From Dactylorhiza incarnata (lineage: Eukaryota > Streptophyta > Magnoliopsida > Asparagales > Orchidaceae), in the NCBI GenBank assembly GCA_033032865.1, contig JAWHQI010000099.1, forward strand, positions 6,279,501-6,343,500: 64,000 bases of DNA, read 5' to 3'. The first letter of the stretch is position 1. Each line of letters opens with the position of its first letter. A model generated the notes under the pieces. It was not told the origin of the DNA and ran no database searches. It saw nothing but the letters and a program-made list of their open reading frames with translations. Positions 24,101 to 34,326 of this stretch are shown one piece after another. Both the position numbers and the translations under genes were made by a program.

Positions 24101-24585
24101 CACTTCATCCTTCCCGCACGGTGCCTAGGAGTCACCGGGGGAGCGGTGGGGGATTGGCTTAGTCTTTTTGACTAACGGTCGGTGGACCTATCATTTTAGG
24201 AGACCATGGAGAAGGAGCAGCACCAGAGGTCGGTGCAGATGGAGGAGGGGCAATCTAGTACAGGAGCACAGGATTCAGGATCAGTGAGTGATTAGTGGTT
24301 AGCTTCCGCGAGTGATCTTGTAGTGAGGACATGATGTACAGGGCATGAGCTCTTTATTATTGTTATCTTTGTATTCAGTTATTATCATGTGGACATTCAA
24401 ATATATATAGCATGTGATTGTGGACTTGAACTTATATTTGTTCGTTTATACTTTTCTTCTTCTGTGATCGATATGGCCGGCAGGATCGGCGTTTTGTAGT
24501 TGTGACCTTCCCGAGTGGAGGTGTCGCCGCAAAGCGGCGATTCTGGGCATAAGACCCGGGTTTTTGAAAAAAAAAGGGTCTTACA

Positions 24586-26530
24586 ATAGTAGCCATAGTA
24601 AGGCATATAGAATTTTCAATAAGAAAACCCTGGTTGTAGAAGAAACCTTTAATGTTATTTTTGATGAGACGAGCATGCTTCAAAGCAGCCCGTCTAGTGT
24701 GTTTGTTGAAGATGCAGGTGCAAAATTCAAAGAACTCAACTTGGAAAAAGCACAAAATGAAGACGCTTCGAAGAGTAAGGAAATACTTGTTCCAATTCCA
24801 CCTGAGGAAGAATCTCAAGAAGAAGAAGAGACCCCAGAAGTGGAAGTACCTCCTTGTGGCTTGGTTAATGGTAGAAACCTGATGATTAGACACCAAAGAG
24901 ATCATCCGGCTGATCAAATCATCGGTGAAACCAGTGTTGGAGTAAGAACAAGAAGAGGTACGGCTAATCAAGTTTTGCACTTAAGCTTTCTGTCATAGAT
25001 TGAGCCAAAGAAGCTCGATGAAGCAAAGAATGATGCCTCATGGATCATTGCAATGCAAGAGGAGCTAAATCAGTTTGAAAGGTGCAAAGTTTGGAAGCTG
25101 GTACCAAGACCCAAAGGACACAATGTCATAGGGACAAAATGGGTTTTCAGAAACAAGCTGGACGAAGATGGAGTAATCATCAAGAACAAGGTCAGACTTG
25201 TTGCTCAAGGTTATAGACAAGAAGAAGGGATCGACTTAAATCAAACCTTTGCTCCTGTGGCAAGACTCGAAGCGATCAGGTTGTTTCTAGTGTATGCTGC
25301 TCACAAAGGGTTCAAAGTCTACCAAATGGACGTGAAATCAGCCTTCCTGAATGGTAATCTAAAAGAAGAAGTAAGCGTAGCACAACCTCCAGGTTTTGTT
25401 GATTCCTCTCTACCTGATCATGTTTATTATTTACGTAAAGCTTTATATGGTCTCAAACAAGCTCCTCGAGCTTGGTATGAGACACTCTCTAGCTTTCTTC
25501 TTGAGAACAAGTTCACAAGAGGAAAGATAGATACGACATTATTTCTTAGGGAAGTAAAATCCAAGATTTTGCTAGTGCAAATCTATGTCGATGACATTAT
25601 ATTTGGATCTACGGATGATAATCTTTGCAAAAGGTTCTCTAACTTGATGCAAGGAAATTTGAAATGAGTAGTATGGGTGAGCTGAAGTATTTCTTAGGAC
25701 TTCATGTGAAGCAATCTGAGGATGGAATTTTCATCTCTCAGAAGAAGTTCACCAAAGAGTTAATTAAGAAATTCGGAATGGAGAATGCAACCTCTATGAG
25801 GACTCCAATGAGTTCAACTATGTATCTGGACAAGGATGAGAAAGGGAAACCTTTTGATGAAACCATGTACAGAAGCATAATTGGATCCTTGCTCTACCTT
25901 ACTACTAGTAGACCGGATATAATGTTTTCCACATGCGTGTGTGCTAGATTTCAGGTGAACACTAAGGAATCTCATTATGCCGCTGCAAAGAGGATTCTGA
26001 GATATCTTAAAGGCACGCCAAATGTTGGCTTATGGTACCCAAGAAGTAATGATTTTGAGCTAACAGGTTTTTCAGATGCTGCTTTTGCAGGTAGCAGGGA
26101 TGACAGGAAAAGCACTTTCGGGACATGCCAATTCCTTGGAAAGAGGCTTGTCTCGTGGAGTAGTAAGAAATAGAATTGCGTAGCAATATCAACAGCTGAA
26201 TCGGAGTATATCTCCGTTGGTAGTTGTTGTGCACAATTATTGTGGATAAGGAATCAGTTGGAAGATTATAACTTGAAGCTACAGGATATTCCAATGTTCT
26301 GTGATTCGTCGAGTGCTATTGCAATTGCTAACAATCCAGTATCCCACAGCCGGACAAAGCACATTGAGATACGCTATCACTTCATCCGGGAGCATGTGGA
26401 GAACAAGGACATTAACCTCAGTTATGCTCCGACGGACAAGCAAGTTGCAGATATCTTCACGAAGCCACTTTACGAGTCAAAGTTCAACTTTTTCAAGATG
26501 AAGCTTGGTATGCTAAACAAAGACTCTTGA
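24586..26530 (+). pseudogene. C1 integrase tail, reverse transcriptase and RNase H
   Basis: The frame resumes after G1 with KAYRIFNKKTLVVEETFNV, the end of integrase and linker. It stops near 24998. The reverse transcriptase follows: [53 protein letters not shown] and the catalytic [11 protein letters not shown] frameshift at about 25664 precedes GELKYFLGLHVKQSEDG. RNase H shows GFSDAAFAGSRDDRKST. A stop at about 26171-26173 (glutamine codon to TAG) is followed by the remaining SAIAIANNPVSHSRTKHIEI and ADIFTKPL, ending at 26530. The enzyme would copy element RNA into DNA and degrade the template. This copy is dead. Confidence 0.92.
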
Positions 26531-26616
26531 AGACTAGCTCAAAGGCTAAGTAAAAGAAAATCTCAGAAATTTTCTTCCTTCCAAGACTTAACAGATTTCG
26601 AAAACATATTGGCAAA

Positions 26617-26709
26617 TTCGTCCAAATAATGTTCGTCGAAATAATGTTCATCGAAATAATATTCGTCGAAATGAAATTCGTCGATATCATCTGGCTTCAT
26701 TTCGTCGAA
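26617..26709. promoter_or_regulatory. TTCGTCGAA array upstream of the C1 extra ORF
   Basis: Boxes start at 26617 (TTCGTCCAA), 26632, 26647 (TTCATCGAA), 26662 and 26677, an exact 15-bp period. A further one lies at 26701. The array lies about 215-310 bp before the ATG at 26924, with an AT-rich TATATATATA stretch at 26811-26826 between. Published work on Sireviruses notes extra boxes 5' of the envelope-like ORF. This arrangement fits, and it suggests an internal promoter (inference). Confidence 0.75.
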
Positions 26710-26923
26710 TAGTATATATCGAATTTCAAATCACCTATTTTATTGGATCTGAAGAGTCATTTCGACTTTCAAGGTACGAGCCTCCACTCTCTTTTAAATT
26801 TCAAAATACATATATATATATATATATGTTTACGGATTTCAAAAGTCACGCCACTCCTTCGGCGAAACCCTTCATTTTCTGTCGTTTCGTCTTCCTTGCC
26901 GTTTCTACCCATCGCCAACAACA

Positions 26924-29294
26924 ATGTCTTGTAAATGCTCCGGTCTGCTTCAGGTAGGGGGAGAGTTGGTTCACGCAGGATTCGCAAATGCCTCTGACGA
27001 GTTTCGTAACATCATTCTTTGTCTGGAAGAAGCAGGGCTTTCGTTCGTTCTAGAACATCCTTGCCGAGTCCTTGAATCAGATGTTCTCGAATTCTACAAG
27101 AATGCAAAGGTCAGACGCATTGGGGAGGTGATCAAGTCGTCAGTGAAAGGGAAGGTGATCAAGCTGAAGCCATCAAGATTGACAAAACATCTAAAGTTGC
27201 CAGCCGTTGAAGAACATGATTGTCTGTTTGAGGAAGATCATCGAAAAGCTTTGATGTTTTGTGGTATGTCAAGAGGAACATCCTCCGTAAGGAAAAAGAA
27301 CATGAATGGAGAAGGAAAGCTCATTTCAGATATCTTGGGCAAGGTACTGTTATGCAAGATAGGTTCTCGCGACTACCTTTCTAATGAAATGTTCATGTTG
27401 GTAGCAGCTATAATATGCCGAAAAAGAGTGGATTGGGGTCTAGTCCTATTTGAGAGAATCAAGGCAAGTCTTATGGTCCCCAACTTTGGGAGAATCATAA
27501 GTCTCTATCTCAATCAATTGGATGGAGACTTGTTCGATATGAGAAATGGTACCCCTATTCACCATCTCAAGCGAATAGACTCTTCCATCATGGACAGATG
27601 GGAAAGAGTGATTGTGAGGCCAGGGTTGAAGAGACTAGTTGGGGATCCAGTGACAAATCAGCAAGCTCCAGTAGTTCCAGAAAGGCAGGAACCCTCTCCT
27701 GATAGGGTGCCAACTCAGTCAGTACTATCTCCGGTGACAGGTGCAGGAGTTCCTTCAACTGATGGGGAGATCCCCAAGTCCCCAGAAGAGTCAACTCAGC
27801 AAGAACCTCCTCCAGCCTTATCAGCCCCACCAAGCATACAGATTCACTTTGATACTTGTATGTCAAACATTGAGAAGAGTTTTAATCTAGTTCCAGGTCA
27901 CTATGCAGAGAAGCTTCTTTCCATTTCCTCACAGGAACCAGGAAGGTTGGTTGTTGTTAATGATGATGTTGAGCCTGATGTTCCAGTCTATCAGATCAGT
28001 GATGATATATATAATGGTGTTTGTGATGACAATGATGATGCTCCAGATGATGCACGTTCTGAGGGGGAGTTTGCAAAAGAGAAACAGGAGAAGGCAGTTG
28101 AACAATTTGAGGAGATGCCTTCAGCCCAGGGAAGAGAGGATGTGCACTCTGCACCCCCTGCTCTAGATTCCATAAATAAGGATGGTTTGCTTGACCTAGG
28201 GGAGCTCCATCCAATGAATTCATATTTAATGATGAAAGCTATGGCACCCCTCTCCTCAAAGTGTGCATGCTCCTATGCCATCTACCTCAAATAGTGAGTT
28301 GCTCCAGACCATTGAAGCTCTACTCAAGTCCCAGGCTGAACAATTTAATTTTTCCATGAAGCAGATTTTTCTAAAAGTGAGAGAAGTAGAGACAGACTTG
28401 AATAATGGTCTTGCTGAGGTGAAGCATACCCTGCCCAAAATGAAAGACGATCTAGATCATTACTTCTCTAATGGTGTTAAAGTCGCGGGCCACACCAATG
28501 AAGGTATGAAGTATGTTTATAACAATTCAAAAAATCTTCTGGAAGGCCAAAGATCAATTTATGAGCAAGGTAACAATATTCAAGTTGGTATAATTGAAGA
28601 ACTGACAAAGTTCAAGGATGAACTGCTCCACTCCATATCTGAAGAAGTCAGAAAGGGGGAGGAGAATATTCAATGTCAGTTTTTTGATCTTAGCAGTGAG
28701 ATAGAAAGAAAGTTCACAGAAGCAAATGTTGAACATCATCAAGGGTTGAACTGGGTGTATAAATTCTTCACAGGAGTTCCTCAGCAATGTCCATCTTCTG
28801 AACAGCTCCAGCCCTATGAGGGTATATATGAAGATTTCCCTATTATCCCTCCCTCTCAATATGATCAAGTATGGTCTGATGCTGGAGAGGCTGATGAGCC
28901 TTCAGAGCCTGCTCCTAAGAAGAGAAAGTTTGATGCAGGAGCTTCCTCAAGCAAAGCTAACTTTCCTTCAAGAAGAAATCCCGGGATAGTAATCAGAGAA
29001 CCATCAGATGTTAGAAGAGATGGTCATGAAGTTTGGAGTCCAACTTCTAAGGTTATTATCTTGGATAATTACAATATGTTGGAAATTGGTAACATTAAAA
29101 CAAATGATTATTACAGTCAAGAAGAGCTCAACATGTATAAAGCTGCCAAGCTGAAGAGAAAGATCCACTTCAGAAGATATGGTCACAACAATCCTTCTAC
29201 ACCTCCTCCACCATCAAGATACTATCCAAAGCCAAGGGAGTACTTTGACAGGCAGTCACAGAAGTACAAGAAAGAAAAGGCCAAAATGCCTTAG
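26924..29294 (+). pseudogene. C1 extra 3' ORF: putative nuclear plant-transposon-type protein
   Basis: This ORF sits between RNase H and the 3' LTR, where some Sireviruses carry an envelope-like gene. The N-terminal about 230 residues (FRNIILCLEEAGLSFVLEHP, EFYKNAKVRRIGEVIKSSVKG, LSNEMFMLVAAIICRKRVDW, LFERIKASLMVPNFGRIISL) resemble the 'putative plant transposon protein' domain as I remember it. A proline/acidic linker follows, ending with a frame change between about 28220 and 28263. A second frame to 29294 holds a coiled-coil stretch, the basic NLS-like APKKRKFDAG, and a basic tail. I see no signal peptide and no clear membrane segment, so an envelope role is doubtful. Apart from the single frameshift, the two halves are long and open. 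Confidence 0.65.
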
Positions 29295-29460
29295 TTGTGT
29301 GCTGTAAAACTTTTGAAATCTGAAAAACATTTATATATATATTCTTATGTTTTGTTATTTCAGTTCATTATACTTGTCACTTTACTTCTTACTGTGCTTA
29401 TGATTATAATTATTTTCTGTGCAATTCAACTTAGTAGATAGGGTTCTGACTTCTTCAAAT

Positions 29461-29470
29461 AGGGGGAGAT
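29461..29470 (+). other. Polypurine tract of C1
   Basis: AGGGGGAGAT lies directly against the 3' LTR start TGTTGGG, the classic Sirevirus arrangement. Confidence 0.9.
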
Positions 29471-30840
29471 TGTTGGGTATTGTAACCACAATCACCTTGA
29501 TTTGAAGAAGTGTCCCTTGAACTAAGATGAATTGAGATTGTATTTGACATAGTCTCTTAGTTGTGTGTTTGCAGGATTGTATTTACTAAGTACAAACCAA
29601 TGTTAGGTTTCAGTGAGTCATAAACACAGGCCTATGCAATGTAATCCTTCATTGTATAGACCAAGGTGTTGACTCAAGTGAAATCTCTCCATTGGGATGT
29701 ACTTCATATTCAAGCTCTAAGGAAAAGTGAGAAGTCAATGGTTGTTGGGATCAGGGTTAAAAGAAATTATCTCTAAGTAATTTCGTCGAATAAAGACCTG
29801 AATTCGTCGAGTAAAATCCTTTTTAACCAACGAACTCAGTAAATCTTTTTAAGAGTGTTTCGTCGAGTAATTCCCTTTTCGTCGAAGAAAATCCTCTTAC
29901 TCGACAAACTCAGGGAAATTCTATTTACAAGTTTTGCGTCGAGTAATCCTTCGCTCTTTCGACGAATGAATACCTTCTGACGAATGCTGGCAGCGCACTT
30001 TTATCTTCCGACCGTTGATTTAAATGTTTCATCCACGTGGTTATCTCTCCTTATTTTATGCTTATAGTCGTTGGAGATAAGACTATATATAATCATGAGA
30101 TTTGTTCCCTTTAACCCTAATCGTGAAAAATCAAAGGAAAGAATCGAGATTTCCGTCGGCATTTTTCTCTCGCTCGCAAAAGACGTTCTCGTGCCGCTGA
30201 CAAGCTTTGTGCTCGATTCTTCTGCAAGTTTCTATTCCACAACATCTCTGTAGTTGGATTGCTTCAACTCCCTTCTAGATCTTGTTGAGTAGATAAGTGT
30301 TCAGATCAAAGATTTCAAGAGGAAGAGTTTTCTTCTCCCTCATTCCAGTTCAGGATTTCATCTTTCATGGTAGAGGAAGACTCATTAATTCAGATCTTAA
30401 GAAGAAGAATTTCGTGGAGATTCTCAGAGATTGGATTCTTAATCCAAAGGCTTTATAATATCTTTTACATATACTTGTAGGAAGATTCATCTTCCGAGTT
30501 CTTGTAGATCCTAGTTTAGAGGATCGAGTGTGTAGGAGAGTTTGTTCTCCAAGTTTGTAGGGGACTTGGTCTCCGAGTTTGTAGGAGTTGTGAACTCCGA
30601 GTTGTAAGATTTGAAAAATCTGAGATTGGTGAAGTAGCCGAATCTAGCCTCAGAGTGCTAGATAGGCGAGGCGGGAAAGTGGACTACCCACATCGGGGAA
30701 CCACTATAAAATCCTTGTGTTGTGCTGTGCTCATTTTCTGTGTGCTTGTTTTGTCTAAATTTTTTAATTCAGCGAAAGGCCATAGAATCCACCTATTCAC
30801 CCCCCCTCTAGGTGATTTAGGTTGCGACTAGATACTTTCA
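29471..30840 (+). repeat. 3' LTR of C1 (1370 bp)
   Basis: It is collinear with 6203-7575. It carries the same box array (about 29782-29965) and TATA box (30083-30093), and ends GATACTTTCA before GCGAA. Confidence 0.93.
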
Positions 30841-31153
30841 GCGAATATTACGGCTGGAATAGTTTGATACTCGGCTGGCTGGAGTGGAATCTCGCCTTCA
30901 ATTTGTCAATGACTTAGAGCGCCGGGTCGCCAGGTTGGAGCATCGGCAACAGCTTCATCATGACGAGCTTGTAGGGATGTGCACAAGCATGAGCTCGGTT
31001 GGTCACCTGGAGAGGATCGAAGATCAGCTGCAGCGGGGTGAGGATGCGATTACCCTGGCCTTCGAGCACTTCAAGCGGGCTCATAGCATGGGCTGGGTTG
31101 GGCGACATCCACAACCTCCTGATGCCCAGGCGAACCTCCAGGGCCCTCCTTAG
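30841..31153 (+). pseudogene. H ORF1, 3' part (after C1)
   Basis: The frame of ORF1 resumes here, with one in-frame TAG near 30862. It then encodes GVESRLQFVNDLERRVARLE and later GHLERIEDQLQRGEDAITLA, continuing the coiled-coil pattern seen before the C1 insertion. It ends at a TAG at 31151-31153. Together with 4925-6202 it would make a basic, coiled-coil nuclear-type protein of unknown role. Confidence 0.6.
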
Positions 31154-31632
31154 ATGTTGCTTTTCCTTCTTCCTTGTAGTTGCGGGGTCGCCATTTGGCG
31201 AAATGTTTTGTAATTCGAACATTTATTTAAGTAATTTCATTGGGCTAGTATTTTTAATCTCACCCTTCATTTATTGCTCGCTTGCTTGCTTACTGTAATG
31301 TCTGGGTTTTCTATCTTCTGTTTGCGGTCTTCTTGCGAGTAGTAGTAGAATGTTGCGCCTATCTGGCGAGCTTCCTTGTATTCTGATGCAGGTACTCGCG
31401 TGTTGAGCGTTAATGATTTGACATGCGCTGCGAATTTGGCGACCTTCCTTAAAGTTTGCCACCCCGTACTCGTACTTGCGGTGGCGTACGCGACAAGCCA
31501 AGTATCCTCGACTACTATAAATAGGCGGTGGGTACGTAATTATTACGCTTTCTAGTGATCTTCTTGCATTCCTAGCGAGTATCCCTCGATTGCTCTCTTT
31601 CTCGCCTCTTTGATACTCGCTTCTTTTATTCT
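31154..31632 (+). other. H intergenic region between ORF1 and ORF2
   Basis: No gene is seen. The first part is a probable 3' UTR of ORF1. A TATA box (CTATAAATAGG, 31514-31524) precedes ORF2 by about 120 bp. Confidence 0.6.
31514..31524 (+). promoter_or_regulatory. TATA box of H ORF2
   Basis: CTATAAATAGG fits a strong plant core promoter, with the first ATG at 31633 and the preferred start at 31645. Confidence 0.6.
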
Positions 31633-31644
31633 ATGTATTCCAGA

Positions 31645-32873
31645 ATGGCTGACGAGGCGGCTATTCGGCGTGCGAATCTCGCCAAGAACTTCGAGGCGAC
31701 TTCCTTCAAGAAGTTGATTACTCAGCCGAAGGATTTGAAGGAGTTCTCTGCCAAGTACCTGTTGTCGGGCTATGTCGCCAGGCTTCCTCGCGCGGATGAG
31801 CGACTAAACACATTCTCGGCCACCGAGATGATGTTTCCCATCCGCCACTTCGAGGTCGGCTTGCGACTACCGTTGTGGACAAAATTTTGTCAGATTCTGC
31901 GCTACTTCGGGATAGTCCCTGCCCAGATCAACCCGAGCGGCGTGGCGATGATCTGTGGGTTCCTTTGCTTCCTGCGAGAAGAGAAGATCGTATTCGATCT
32001 CTGCATCTTCCGGCGAGTATTCCACTTCAACGCTACGGGCGAGGGCGTTGTCTTCTTGTGTAGCCACGTCTGCACGCTGGCTGGCACGACAAATAAGAAT
32101 CATCGCTGGGGCGAGCGACTAGTCGTCATCATGGGCGACTTTGGGACCATCCCGATCTCGTCCTTCCAGCCGGCGGAGAGTGTCTTCGACGTTCCTTACC
32201 TAGATGAGAGCAGGGAGAAGCTACTCGACTGCTTCCGGAATCGCCGCTTGGACGTGGTCTTCTGGAGGAGGTGAGTAGATGAACTTACCGAGATGTTCCC
32301 GGGCGAAGGTAGTCTTCTGAGCGAGCATTGGGCATACTCGCCTCTTTGTCTTCAACTGGCGACTAATGCTCTTACGTCCTGTCTTTTTGCAGCTACTCGC
32401 TCTTTGCCGAGCGAGCCTCTTCCGATGGCGGCGAAGGCGGGGGCTTCTACCCCGATCGATTTATCGTTGGGCGGCGATGAGCAGGAGGTTGCCGACGATG
32501 ATGCTGGGCCTTCTAGGAAGCGAAAAGGCAAGGAAAAGTTTAGGGAGCCTGCGAGAAAGAAGAAGGTCGCGAAGAGGGACCTGCACGCGAAGGAGAACCC
32601 TTCGGAGGCTGGCGAGCCTCACAGTCACCCGTTCTTCAATGAGGGTGTCCGTAGCGAGGACGCATATGGTCGCCCTTTGGTGTCCTGGGCTGAGCGCGCC
32701 CACGAGGTGACTTTGAGCACCAATCTCCCCGCCTGGTCGGAGGATTGGGAGGATAGCGGCAAGGCATTCGATGTAATTTTTTCCCTATATGGTCGCGCAG
32801 ATGCCGAGACTTTGCAGGAGGTCTCGACCGAGTATCTGGCAAACCAGAGCTCGCGCTCGTACTTGCGAGCTGC
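31645..32873 (+). pseudogene. H ORF2, 5' part: putative gypsy-type transposon domain protein
   Basis: I prefer the ATG at 31645 (MADEAAIRRANLAKNF) over 31633, because ORF1 also starts with MAD. Residues of exon 1, such as MMFPIRHFEVGLRLPLWTKF, ILRYFGIVPAQINPSGVAMI and GFLCFLREEKIVFDLCIF, resemble the 'putative gypsy type transposon' family (Pfam Transposase_28 by memory), found in antisense ORFs of Tat-type elements. A GT-AG intron is likely at 32271-32392 (AG/GTGAGT donor, TTTTTGCAG acceptor), but the phases do not join in frame, so the copy is damaged or the sites differ. Exon 2 has a basic segment (SRKRKGKEKF, PARKKKVAKR) that could target the nucleus. It is cut at 32873 by array N, and GCTGC is duplicated. 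Confidence 0.7.
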
Positions 32874-34326
32874 TGATACGCGCAAAATAGAGCTTGAAAA
32901 CGCAAGTATACGTGCCGTACAAGTAATACAGAGTAGGTGAGATCGTTCCCACGGAGAAGTGACTAGTTTAGTGCTTACAATTACTAGCTACACCGTTTCT
33001 ATGAATCCAAGTAAAACGGTTAATTGATTTTCTGAAAATAGATTAAAACTTTTAGATAAATATTAGACTAACTAGATCTTAAAGTACTTTTTAGCAATTA
33101 GAGAAAGTAGCCTTGCATTTCTGATTTCATATGTATACTATGATGATAATAAAATAAATATTTCATTTGGTTGAGTTTTGAATTATCTTGCGATAATTGT
33201 AAAAGAAGAGACCTTTATCTCTCGATACAAGGAGTCTTAATATCTACGCAACCCTAGTTATCTCTAACTTAGGCGAAACAAAAAGATTATGAAGTGCAAA
33301 AATCTAGTTCGCTAGCATGAAAAGGAAATCTCTTTCACTTTTCAAAACTAAAGAGATCTTGTGATACAGGTACGTTTCTCCTCTCTCGATTCTCGAAACG
33401 CAGTAAAAAATATATAAATGTTGGTTAATGATTCACACTGTTCATCTCTCGATTCTCGCACTGCGATAAACTAGCCCTTAAATTAACATTACGACGCTCA
33501 TCTCTCGATTCTCGCAACGCAATATAATAAAAAGACATGATCCAACAATTTCATCATAAAAATCACAAGATCTATAAAGATAATCACAAAACAAATTCGA
33601 AATCAAAGATGTTCATCATCAACATACACATACTACTCTCATCATGCAAGACTAGAGAATTTTAGTTCATGATTGAGGGAAAATAACACAAAACTGAAGA
33701 GATCTTACTAAACATTTCGAAAGAAATGCGAATCTTCCCTTCTCCAGTGACGTGGAAGTGTTTCCTTCAGCCCGAATGCCAAATCCGGACTGGTTCTCCC
33801 TTGGCAGAATTTCTTCTCAGGTTTTTCTCCTCCTCTCTAATGGCCGAAAATGATAGATAGCCTTTCAAATGGCCGAAAATCCCTCTTTTAAACTCTCCCC
33901 CCTCTTTGCTCCGTGGGCCCCACTTGTAGTCATAATTAATTACTGAACGGATGCCAAAAAGATAGGTTGCAACTGTTGAAAACTTGGTAAATTCGGATTT
34001 GAATTTCCTGTAACCGTCAGAGATGTTATGAATATGTTGCAACATTTTTCTGGCTCTGCATTTCTGCACAATTTGACCTGCCAGATTTGTTGAGAACATG
34101 TTGCAACATTTTTCTCAGATTTTTCACAATACTTAACCTTCAATCCTTGACTTAAATTCTCTCCGAATCCTATCATAAAAAGATATAGAAATGAGAGTAA
34201 CAACCATTTTGACTTCAAATCATGCGGCAATTGGATTTTTATCTACTTTTCATATATAAATATCACATAACAAGACTAAAATGATAAAAATAGGGATAAA
34301 GATAACTTCTTTTTGCGAAGTTATCA
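32874..34326 (-). repeat. N LTR1 (outer, 3' LTR by orientation, 1453 bp)
   Basis: In plus coordinates it begins TGATACGCGCAAAATAG and ends GCGAAGTTATCA. It contains three copies of TCTCGATTCTCG (33384, 33447, 33503), and two TGTTGCAACA palindromes around 34032 and 34101. On the minus strand the purine tract GCATGAGGGTG lies directly upstream (34327-34337). Confidence 0.93.

Larger units (their letters stand above)
11139..24585 (+). mobile_element. G1: LARD-like gypsy derivative with 5.3-kb LTRs
   Basis: LTRs of 5320 and 5293 bp begin TGTAAYATCCCCCAAAC and end GGGTCTTACA. A perfect 5-bp duplication, ATAGT, flanks the element (11134-11138 and 24586-24590). The internal domain is only 2.8 kb, with an initiator tRNA-Met primer site and a decayed gypsy integrase tail. 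This fits large retrotransposon derivatives (LARDs), which have very long LTRs and little coding. The integrase tail suggests descent from a Tekay/Del-type chromovirus. Confidence 0.9.
19293..24585 (+). repeat. 3' LTR of G1 (5293 bp)
   Basis: It carries the same components as the 5' LTR: hairpin at 19327-19359, small ORF from 20195 and box array at 20678-21154. The array is slightly shorter than in the 5' LTR. A local duplication (AATTAAACTTTTCTGGACAC repeated around 22370-22430) is absent from the 5' LTR. It ends GGGTCTTACA, followed by the ATAGT target duplication. Confidence 0.93.
6203..30840 (+). mobile_element. Sirevirus-type Ty1/copia element C1 with nested G1
   Basis: LTRs of 1373 and 1370 bp begin TGTTGGGTATTG and end GATACTTTCA. 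The flanking 5 bp are GCGAG (6198-6202) and GCGAA (30841-30845), one mismatch. The initiator tRNA-Met primer site, gag with two zinc knuckles, protease, integrase, reverse transcriptase and RNase H follow in copia order. An extra ORF between RNase H and the 3' LTR and a GGGGGAGAT tract are typical of Sireviruses. G1 splits the integrase C-terminus at 11138/24586. Numerous stops and frameshifts make C1 non-autonomous now. Without G1 it would be about 11.2 kb. Confidence 0.9.

Noticed and set aside
26924..29294. Calling the C1 extra ORF an envelope gene
   Set aside because: Position fits, but no signal peptide or membrane segment is visible and there are nuclear-type basic motifs.
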